Shown: piece by piece, positions 1 to 10,400 of the stretch
Layout: every line of letters starts with the position of its first letter
Numbering within the stretch: position 1 is the first letter of the stretch
NCBI GenBank assembly: GCA_021229015.1
Contig: CM037794.1
Span: forward strand, 42,427,126-42,491,125
DNA from: Solen grandis
Lineage: Eukaryota; Mollusca; Bivalvia; Adapedonta; Solenidae
DNA: 64,000 nt
Direction of reading: 5' to 3'
The notes under the pieces: generated by a model
What the model was told of the DNA's origin: nothing
The model's database searches: none
What the model saw: the letters and a program-made list of their open reading frames with translations, nothing else
Made by a program: the position numbers and the translations under genes

Positions 1-1188
1 ACTATCTTGATACAGTGCCATAATACCACACAAAGTTAACTATCTTGAAACAGTGCCATAATACCACACTAAGTTACCTATCTTGATACAGTGCATAATA
101 CCACACAAAGTTAACTATTTTGAAACAGTGCCATAATACTATGCAAAGTTAACTATCTTGATACAGTGCCATAATACCACACAAAGTTAACTATCTTGAA
201 ATAGTGCCATAATACTATGCAAAGTTAACTATCTTGATACAGTGCCATAATACCACACAAAGTTAACTATCTTGAAACAGTGCCATAATACCAAACAAAG
301 TTAACTATCTTGAAACAGTGCCATAATACCACACAAAGTTAACTATCTTGAAATCCAGTGCCATAATACTATGCAAAGTTAACTATCTTGATACAGTGCC
401 ATAATACCACACAAAGTTAACTATCTTGAAATAGTGCCATAATACTATGCAAAGTTAACTATCTTGATACAGTGCCATAATACCACACAAAGTTAACTAT
501 TTTGAAACAGTGCATAATACCACACTAAGTTAACTATCTTGAAATAGTGCCATAATACTATGCAAAGTTAACTATCTTGATACAGTGCCATAATACCACA
601 CAAAGTTAACTATCTTGAAATAGTGCCATAATACTATGCAAAGTTAACTATCTTGATACAGTGCCATAATACCACACAAAGTTAACTATTTTGAAACAGT
701 GCATAATACCACACAAAGTTAACTATCTTGATACAGTGCCATAATACCACACAAAGTTAACTATTTTGAAAAGGTGCATAATACCACACAAAGTTAACTA
801 TCTTGAAACAGTGCCATAATACCACGCAAAGTTAACTATTTTGAAACAGTGCCATAATACCACACAAAGTTAACTATTTTGAAACAGTGCATAATACCAC
901 ACAAAGTTAACTATCTTGATACAGTGCCATAATCCTGCCATAATCCACACAAAGTTAACTATCTTGAAACAGTGCCATAATACCACACAAAGTTAACTAT
1001 CTTGAAACAGTGCCATAATACCACACAAAGTTAACTATCTTGAAATAGTGCCATAATACCACACAAAGTTAACTATCTTGAAATAGTGCCATAATACCAT
1101 GCAAAGTTAACTATCTTGATACAGTGCCATAATACCACACAAAGTTAACTATTTTTAAACAGTGTATAATACCACACTAAGTTAACTA
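1..1188. repeat. 38-bp minisatellite, block A
   Basis: About 31 head-to-tail copies of a 38-bp unit read as ACTATCTTGATACAGTGCCA followed by TAATACCACACAAAGTTA. Variants differ at a few fixed positions: GATACAG, GAAACAG or GAAATAG, and CCACAC or CTATGC. Between about 120 and 660 the GATACAG/CCACAC and GAAATAG/CTATGC variants alternate, giving a 76-bp higher-order period. The array enters from the left edge of the window. No coding content. Confidence 0.97.
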
Positions 1189-1998
1189 CAGTAGAACCTC
1201 GTTAAATCTAAGTCCTTGGGACCAAGCTGAAAACTTCGAAATAACGATTATTCGGATTCAAAATCTGATTTAAATTTCAGTTTTTGAGCGTGCATGTCTG
1301 CGTTTTCATTATCAGTGCATATTATGGAGATCGTTATGCTGTGAAAACCACATATTAGGTGTACATATATACTATTTGCAAGTTATGCAAAGTAATGAAA
1401 ATATATCATGATCTTCTTAGATGCTTTTGATGAACATAATCCATTCTACCATGTCAAGCAATGATACATATTTTTACTGTCTATCTGCTGCTTCAGGTAG
1501 CGTCGCATGCCGGTGACGAACGCGATGATATAGAATGACATATCTGAAAGATCTGACACCTGGGTTTATCTACTGGCACGTGCATATTATGCAACCTGTC
1601 AGACATCGATTAGCAATAATCACCATTTCCGGTGGGACACATGTTGCCAAATCCAATCTCAAAAAAAGGTGTGAAAAACTTGCCTGAGCCATCACTCCAG
1701 GTGACTCCGCAAAATAAACTTGGTTACTGACCCGGATACGATTAGTAATAAGGACAATAATAAGTACACGAAAATTTATGAAATTTGACTTCGAAATAAA
1801 AATTGAAAAATGTACATGAATTGCAACCTCGGGACCAGAACTTTTACTTCGAAATAGCTAAAAAATCGAAATAGCGAAATTCGGATTAAACATTTTATTT
1901 TTAGTTAAAATAAGAAGGGAAGAAATCAGGACCGAAAATAAACTTTGAAATGGCGAAGAATTTGGTTTAATGATGTTCGGTTTGGCGAGGTTCTACTG
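1189..1998. mobile_element. pogo/Tigger-like non-autonomous DNA transposon inside the satellite
   Basis: The 810-bp element starts CAGTAGAACCTCG and ends with the exact inverse CGAGGTTCTACTG. It is flanked on both sides by TA, within the satellite word TTAACTATCTTG, so removing it restores a normal unit. Sub-terminal motifs (TTCGAAATA, ATTCGGATT) recur near both ends. No transposase reading frame is present. The CAG terminus and TA duplication are typical of the Tc1/mariner-pogo group; the exact family is inferred. Confidence 0.88.
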
Positions 1999-2815
1999 TA
2001 TCTTGAAACAGTGCCATAATACCACACAAAGTTAACTATCTTGACACAGGGCCATAATACCAAATCCAGTCAACTTTCTTGAAACAGTACCATAATACCA
2101 AACCAAGTTATTAATCTTGACACACAAGCACAATACCACATCCAGTCAATTATATTGAAACAGTGCAATAATCCCACACTAAGTCAACTATCTTGAAATA
2201 GTGCCATTATTCCACATCCAGTCAATTATCTTGAAACAGTGCCATAATACCACACCAAGTTAACTATCTTGAAACAGTGCCATAATACCACACAAAGTTA
2301 GCTATCTTGACACAGAGCCATAATACCAAATCCAGTCAGCTATCTTAAACAGTGCCATAATACCACACTAAGTTAACTATCTTGAACAGTGCCATAATAC
2401 CACACAAAGTTAACTATCTTAAACAGTGCCATAATACCAAACCAAGTTATTAATCTTGACACACAAGCACAATACCACATCCAGTCAATTATCTTGAAAC
2501 AGTGCCATAATACCACACTAAGTTATTAATCTTGAAATACCACACCAAGTTATTAATCTTGACACACTAGCACAATACCACATTTGAAACAGTGCCATAA
2601 TACCACACAAAGTTAACTATTTTGAAACAGTGCCATAATAACACACAAATCAACTAACTTGAAACAGTGCCATAATCCCACACCATGTCAACTAACTTGA
2701 AACAGTGCCATAATCCCTGACCAAGTTAACTATCTTGAAACAGTGTCTAATCCCTGACCAAGTTAACTATCTTGAAACAGTGCCATAATAACACATAAAG
2801 TCAACTTAAACAAAT
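1999..2815. repeat. 38-bp minisatellite, diverged block B
   Basis: Continuation of the same unit after the transposon, but more diverged. CAGTCAACT and AAGTTATTAATCTTGACACA variants appear, with single-base deletions and truncated units (for example around 2530-2590). Order within the block is irregular, so it has been homogenised less recently than block A. Confidence 0.93.
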
Positions 2816-3485
2816 TAATGTTACACAAGGCCACAATACTACATCAAGTCAACCATCTTGAAACAGCCAACCCTGTAACCATCCAAAAGTTGACTATCAC
2901 ACTGGCACAATACCACACCAAGTCCCTTATATCTGGACACTGGGCCATGATACCAAATCCAGTCTCCATATTCATGACACCAGGCAATGATACCACATCC
3001 AGTCCCTACCAACTTTACACATTGTCACAATATCACATCCAGTCTCTACCAACTTTACACATTGTCACAATATCACATCCAGTCTCAACCAACTTTACAC
3101 ATTGTCACAATATCACATCCAGTCTCTACCAACTTTACACATTGTCACAATATCACATCCAGTCCCTATACCAACTTTACACATTGTCACAATATCACAT
3201 CCAGTCTCTACCAACTTAACACATTGTCACAATATCACATCCAGTCTCTACCAACTTTACACATTGTCACAATATCACATCCAGTCTCTACCAACTTTAC
3301 ACATTGTCACAATATCACATCCAGTCCCTACCAACTTTACACATTGTCACAATATCACATCCAGTCCCTACCAACTTTACACATTGTCACAATATCACAT
3401 CCAGTCCCTACCAACTTTACACATTGTCACAATATCACATACAGTCCCTACCAACTTTACACATTGTCACAATATCACATCCAAT
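2816..3485. repeat. 40-bp minisatellite, homogenised block C
   Basis: After a short degenerate transition (2816-2990), about 12 nearly identical units follow with the word ACATTGTCACAATATCACAT spaced exactly 40 bp apart (ATTGTCACAA at 3021, 3061, 3101, 3141). The unit is recognisably related to blocks A, B and D (CAATATCACATCCAGT) but carries a new ACCAACTTTACACATTG segment. Because 40 is 1 modulo 3 and the unit lacks stops, all three plus frames stay open. The resulting 130-180 codon reading frames are artefacts, not genes. Confidence 0.95.
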
Positions 3486-3850
3486 CCACTTTCTTGAAAC
3501 AGTGGCACAATATCACATCTAGTCCACTTTCTTGAAACAGTGCCACAATATCACATCCAGTCCACTTTCTTGAAACAGTGCCACAACATCAAATCCAGTC
3601 CAATATTTTGAAATAGTGGCACAATATCACATCTAGTCCACTTTCTTGAAACAGTGCCATAATATCACATCCAGTCCAATATTTTGAAATAGTGGCACAA
3701 TATCACATCTAGTCCACTTTCTTGAAACAGTGGCACAATATCACATCTAGTCCACTTTCTTGAAACAGTGGCACAATATCACATCTAGTCCACTTTCTTG
3801 AAACAGTGCCACAATATCACATCCAGTCCACTTTCTTCACGCAGTGCAAT
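3486..3850. repeat. 38-bp minisatellite, block D (right end)
   Basis: About nine units with the core CCACTTTCTTGAAACAGTG and CACAATATCACATCTAGT, intermediate between block B (TTGAAACAGTG) and block C (CACAATATCACATCCAGT). The array degenerates from about 3840 and stops near 3850. The sequence to 4031 is unique and featureless. Confidence 0.92.
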
Positions 3851-4031
3851 AATACAGTACCACATTCATACAATGCATACCATATCCAATCCCCACAATC
3901 ATAACACATGTAAGGGAGATACCGCATACTTTAACACTTTGGTGTATTACTGGTTTATTACTGAATGCTCTAACCACTCTGCCATTAGGTCCAGTCTTGT
4001 ACATGTGGTGTATTATTTTATTATTTGTTTA

Positions 4032-4285
4032 TTAACCCTTTCCCTCATATAAGCTCATTTTGACGCACTCAATAGGTACCACATAAAGCCTGATCTGCAG
4101 AAAACCACAGTTAAACCTTACCAAATTTGATTATAAAGTCCTCATTCCCAGACCACTGAGGAGCAGCAAACAGCATAAAACCTGATCAGCCTGCGAGTTA
4201 CTCGCAGGGTAACTCGCAGGCTGATCTGGTTTTATGCTGTTCGCATATGTCTTTTCATGGTTTCCTCTATGAGGGAAAGGGTTAA
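4032..4285 (-). mobile_element. TTAA-type palindromic MITE, copy 1
   Basis: Bounded by TTAA on both sides, with inverted ends CCCTTTCCCTCATA and TATGAGGGAAAGGG, as in piggyBac-type elements (inferred). The internal palindrome is expanded: an extra GGTAACTCGCAGG was duplicated at the centre (about 4193-4222), making this copy longer than its ~242-bp relatives. Orientation is opposite to the copies at 7165 and 12236. Confidence 0.88.
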
Positions 4286-4403
4286 GTAATTACTTATGTT
4301 TGAGCTTTTTGTTTGCTTATTTATGACTGTGTGCATGTGTAATTGTATGTGTGTAGATATTGTGACTACATGCAAGGGTCCAAGAACCACATTAAATTTG
4401 TAC

Positions 4404-4499
4404 CTGGGGCCATGAAAGCCTGGCCAGCATCACACCAGCACTGGTTCCGACAATATTGCCGCATCTCTTCTCCAGCTTGGTGCCACACCGTCTTACACA
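4404..4499 (-). CDS. macro-domain gene, exon with AGEEM and AGQAF motifs
   Basis: 96 bp between acceptor CTGTATAG and donor CAG|GTACAA. Reads CKTVWHQAGEEMRQYC, then CDAGQAFMAPG. The first part matches the macro-domain alpha-helix (usually AxxxAGxELxEEC) and the second the following strand (G-x-A-x-x-T/A-P-G). Codon phase joins exactly to the exon at 9842-9982. Two other frames are partly open; this one is chosen for the family match and the phase. Confidence 0.6.
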
Positions 4500-7400
4500 C
4501 TATACAGACAGACAAACAAAGACAAACTTTAGTAAGCACTTAAAACTTTATTTACCAGCCAAGAACTGAGCAGATAAGCCTGTATTAAAGTATTCAGGTT
4601 TTAAACTGTTTGCTCCTAAATCTTAGTACCTTGGAGGAAAGAAAACAGCTATCCTAATAAACCTGTTCAAAGTAAAAATTGTCTTTAATTAGATCATGTT
4701 TTCTATGGTAAAAAGATGTAATTGAAAAATAATGGATATTAGAGCAGATAAACCCAGTATATCTCTACATAGAACACTACTAGAACAGTTTAGGGTCTTC
4801 TCTATCTGCTCATACAATATTGTAACTCAGATTCTACACAGTCTGCATGGCAATAAAAAAAAAAAAATAAACAAGAGGGTCAAGATGGCCCTGTGTCACT
4901 CACGTGAGTAAGATTGCTGTGTTAGGCATGATGACAAAAAATGTGGCATCTAAAGTGTTTTCTAACATTTGACTAAGTGACCTAGATTTTGATCCTAGCT
5001 GAATTTGCACTCAACTTATCAAGTTTAATGAAGACTGGGACATAAATGTAGGCCTTTAGAGTGTTCACAAGATTTTTTTAAACTTTGCCCTGTTGAATTA
5101 CTTTTTGACCCCATGTGGCCCAGTTTTGAATTCATCTGAGATTTGATGTAAACAAACATTCTGACCAAGTAACATTAAGGTTAAGCTTAAACTTTGGCCT
5201 CTAGAGTGTTCACAAGGTTTTTCTAAGATTTTGACCCCACATGACCCTATTTAAATCTCTAGAGTGTTCACAAGGTTTTTCTAGATTTGACCTAGTGACC
5301 TAGATTTTGACCCAACATGACCCAATTTCAAACTCATCCGACATAGCATGAAGACAAACATCCTGACAAATTTTCATGAAGATTGGGTAAAAATGCGGCC
5401 CCAAATATGTACACGTTTTTTTTTTTTTTTAAATATTTGACCTGGTGACCTAGTTTTTGACCCCACATGACCAAATTCTTAAACTCATCCAAGATATCAT
5501 GTAGACAAACATCCTGACCAAATCTTATGAAGATTGGGCTAAAACCGTGGCCTCTAGAGTGTTCACAAGGTTTTTCTAAGATTTGACCTGGTGACCTTTA
5601 TTTTTGACCTCACGTGACCCAATTTCAAACTCATCCAAGATATCATGTAATGTAGACAAACATCTTGATCAAATCTAATGAAGATTTGGCTAAAACAGTG
5701 GCCTCAAGAGTGTTCACAAGCAATTGTTGACGACGGACGACGCACAATGGACAAAAAGCTGTCACAAAAGCTCACCCTGAGCACAAGTGCTCAGGGGGGC
5801 TTAAAATAAACAAGAGGGCCATGATGGCCCTGAATCGCTCACCTGAGTACCATTGCTTCAACTGATTTCAAGGTTTTTAAACAGACAAGGATTCTGATAT
5901 AACTTAATCTAAAACATTTTACCCCTGACAATACTACACACCAAATATCTAAGCAATGGGCCATATGGTTTCAGAGAAGACTTGGGTGCAGGGTCATTTA
6001 TCACCGTAGGGCCAAAACTTTGAAAATCTTTGTAATGAACCATTAGATGCTACTACATACCAAAAATCTTAGCTCTAGGCCTTATTGATTCATAGAAAAA
6101 GATTTTTTAAGATTTTCCCATTTAACTCTATGTAAAACAAGTGACCCCTGGTGCGGGGTCATTTATCACCATTGGGCTATGATTTGTACAATCTTGGTAG
6201 TAGCCCATAAGATGATTCTACATACCAAATATCTAACCTCTAGGCCTTATGGATTCATAGAAAAAGATTTTTTTAAGATTTTCCTATATAACTCTATGTA
6301 AAACAAGTGACCCCTGGTGCGGGGTCATTTATCACCATAGGGCTATGATTTGTACAATCTTGGTGGTGGCCCATTAGATGATGCTACATACCAAATATCT
6401 AAGCTCTAGGCCTTATGGATTCATAGAAGAAGATTTTTTAAGATTTTCCTATATAACTCTATGTCAAACAAGTGACCCCTGGTGCGGGGTCATTTATAAC
6501 CGTAGGGCTATGATTTGTACAATCTTGGTGGTGGCCCATTAGATGATGCTACATACCAAATATCTAAGCTCTAGGCCTTTGGATTCATGAAGAAGATTTT
6601 TTTCACATTAAATATCTAAGCTCTAGACCCTGCAGTTTTGCAGAAGAAGATTTTTAAAGTTTGCATTTTTTATAATCTATTTTTAGCTCCTGTGACCTAA
6701 TTATGCAATGGACCAGAACCATTTATACAACTTTAGTAGAGCTTCATCCAAGGAACATTCCTGCAAAATATTTTTTCAAATTGGCTAAGCCGTTTAGGAG
6801 GAGATGTTGTTTGAAGCAATTGTTGACGCCGGATGCACGGACGACGGACGCTGGACAAAAGGCGATCAGAAAAGCTCACCTTGAGCACGTTGTGCTCATG
6901 TGAGCTAAAAAAATAAAAAATCCTTTGTTTCATATAATATTATAAGTTCAGGAAATTAATTAACATCATTTCATAAATTTGTAATTAACATCATTTCATA
7001 AATTTGTGAGCCAATTTCCTGTGTATGTAGGGAGCAGTATACTTTTCCTCACTATATTATTCTAACCATAATCCAGTAAACCCTTCGCCCAGTTAGCAGT
7101 ATAGATAGCAATATGTACACATGTGTATGTGCAGGACTTAAATATGTTGATAAGAACACTCCTATAAACCCTTTCCCTCATAGAGGACACCATAAAAAGA
7201 CCTATGCGAACAGCATAAAACCAGATCAGCCTGCGAGTAACTCACAGGCTGATCAGGTTTTATGCTGTTCGCTGCTCCTCAGTGGTCTGGAAATGAGTAT
7301 TTTGTATTTAAATTTGGTAAGGTTTAACTGTGGTTTTCTGCAGATCAGGCTTTCAGTGATACCTATTGAGGGCGTCAAAATGAGTATATATGAGGGAAAG

Positions 7401-10400
7401 GGTTAATGAGAAAAAGATGACTTGATACAGCAGTGGCCAGATATCCTTTGCACACCTGGCCAATCTTTACAGCAAATGTCTGTAATATATATAAATGGTC
7501 CTCAAAATGATTCTCAAAACCTTTACCCCCTTTTAGTGTTAAGGAACACAGAAAATATTTAATTTTTGAGAGGAAATGCCTTATTGATGCATTGAATTAA
7601 AAAATTTTTTTAAATTTATAAAGTAAATATAGTGTGTTTTCAATATTAAATGATAAAGAGAATCTCCATTTTTTACTATTTGAATATTCATAATTGTTGG
7701 TGATTTGTATACATGTATTTGTATTTGCTTAATTTTGGCATCATATCACCTAAAATGACTGCGGATTTTGAGTATGTAGAAATTATTAAAATGTATAATT
7801 CCATTCTCATGTTAGGAAAGATATTTAGATTTCAAATATGATTAAACTGTCATTTTTATATTCATTTTTATATTGTACATCATTAGAGCACCTCATTCAA
7901 AGATGATCGGTAGAAAATGAAAAAAGGTTTTTCTAATTTCCCTCGTAAATGTTGCTGAAGTCTTGCCTTTTGACTAAATTGGTTAAATATAGAATACAAT
8001 ATCCCTGAAAATAATACTTTGCAACGTACATGGCGTCTTCACCAGTTCAAGGTAGCAATTTCAGAAGTTCATCCTATGAACTTAGCAATGTGTGAAAAAT
8101 GAATGAATCTAAATAATTATAGGTTTGATCTAGGAAGGCAATGAATATTTGCATTCCTTTAGAATATTCAAACAGGTTTTTTAAATAATTAGAATTAGAA
8201 TATTTGGAAGGAAATATATTCCTGTGATAAAAAAGTAATTACAACATGCTTTTTTTTCCCCTTTATCTTCCATCTTCTATTTGCCCTTCGTTTATGGTTT
8301 CATTATTAGGACATCGCTGTGTGTACAAGAGTCATAGGTGCGTACTCCTGAGGTAAATGGTTGGATCCATGCATGGGGTAGAACCATTCAACACTGATAA
8401 ACTGATATGACACAGTCCAGTTCAATTAAAATGTTCACCTACGACGATTGTGTGTTAAATCTAGTATCATGGGTGAAAATTTTCAAAGACTTCAATTCTA
8501 AGGTACAAAGTCCAATAATTTAGTTAAAGTAATGGTGGCTGATATCTGCCATGTCTTCATGATGTCTCACTTTCAAGGGCGCCGGCACAACATTTCTGTT
8601 GTATTCTTGCACTTACTTGTCAATTTAGTGTTTGTTGTGTCCTCAAGCTAAAATGTCATGCAGATGTGTTGGCGAAGTGAAAAACAACAAACTGCATTTT
8701 AATGTGCCCTTGTGTTGTCAACTTAGGTTTAGGGATAACCATAGTGTTTCTTTTTATCAAACTTACTACTTTTAAGGATAGGAATGAAGCAATACAAGTC
8801 ACCTTCTTATAGACAGTATTGAAGCTATACAGGGCACCTGTTTATGGACGAGGATGAAGCTACAATGTATACAGGGCACCTTCTTTTGGACAGAAATAAA
8901 GCTATACAGTGCAATTGTTTATGGATGAGGATGAAGCTATACAGGGCACCTTCTTTTGGACAGAAATGAAGCTATACAGTGCAATTGTTTATGGATGAGG
9001 ATGAAGCTATACAGAGTTCCTATCCATTAACTGGTACCCATGGTATGGATGCTTTTTCATACCACAAATACATGATTGATATTTTTTCTTGCATTTTTCA
9101 TATAAATTATTTCTCTGAACACAATCTTTTAACTCATTCTATGTAGTAATATATCTATAGTTACAAGTTTTAGCCTACCAAAATTTCCTTCCAGGGCATT
9201 TCTAAATTATGAAGTATGAAGTGAAAGCCGTTTTTCAGCATTTGCATATGGAAGGGATAACCTTAGAGTACGAAAAGGACAAACTGTAGGTGGTTGAACA
9301 TTTCTCTCCAAGTCAAAACTTTCTTATGTTTTTTTTTTCTTAAGTCATGGTAGCACAGGAAATGAAGCAAGAAATTCAAGGACTTTAATAGGGCTAAGTT
9401 CAATTTAGGCTGATATCGTGTTTTCTTAATCGGGACAACACGAAGCCGTAATTTAAACCTGCACGCACCTGCTAGACTGACTAAAAATGGTCGATAAAAT
9501 GGCTTATAAATGGCGCACATCACGTGATATCACGTAATATCACCTGACTTCAGACTGGATTCCGTCTCATCATAAGAATCATGAAGCACACATAATACTG
9601 AGCGGGCTAACATCTCATCAGGTGCTAATCTTATATCCGGCAAGTAGCCAGGAACGACTATAGATGTTCCTTCCCATGGGAAGGAACAATGATGCCATAG
9701 CATGTTAATTGTCTGGATTTGGGGTACTAGATAGATATATCTAGCTCTGATATACCAGTGTCCAATATGCAGGAAAGAAAGAAAAAAAAGCTCTCCAGTG
9801 TCACTGGGCAGAGATAAAGTAAGTTAAAAAGTATGCCTTACATCCAAATGGTTCAAGAGTGAGATCCTCCTGTGTGGAGCAGACTATGGCATCCACCTGC
9901 AGCTCCGTGACACTTGCTATGTGAACCCGAATCTTCTTGTTGATGGACTGTGACCCGTCATATTCACAGCTGATGTCAGACACTGCCATATACGTACAGT
10001 ACAATATCAGCTATCACAGATGATGATTTATGACATCACAATGTTGTCATATACACAACAAATTCTCAATTAGCTATCAATTTCAGTTAAAGCAAGTAGA
10101 ATACATGATCAGAATGGTGTGGGTTCTAAATCGGTAGGGGTCAAGAATCATTCATTACCTTAAAAGAAATTTGAAAAAAAAAAAAAAAAAACTTTTCTAT
10201 TTTTAGAAAGAGTGACCCTGACCTTAAACTCATCCATATCAAAAGCTTTTCAGACACTGGACACTGCAGAAGTATAAGAACTTATGTAACCACAATAAAT
10301 CTTGTGCATACTAAATTAAAATCTTGACTTGATACTACATCGACATAAATGTATAACCAAAATTAGTAAAATTGCATCTACTAGCTATCAAAAACTGTCT

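Noticed and set aside
2818..3535. Overlapping plus-strand reading frames of 72-182 codons
   Set aside because: They are the same 40-bp repeat read in three rotating frames, with no start context or family.
1..3850. CRISPR-like array
   Set aside because: Units are contiguous with no unique spacers, and the genome is eukaryotic.
7113..7406. 97-codon plus frame, with related frames at 12906-13187 and 60773-61287
   Set aside because: Similar peptide strings ([18 protein letters not shown]) recur because they are translations of the TTAA MITE, which has no transposase.
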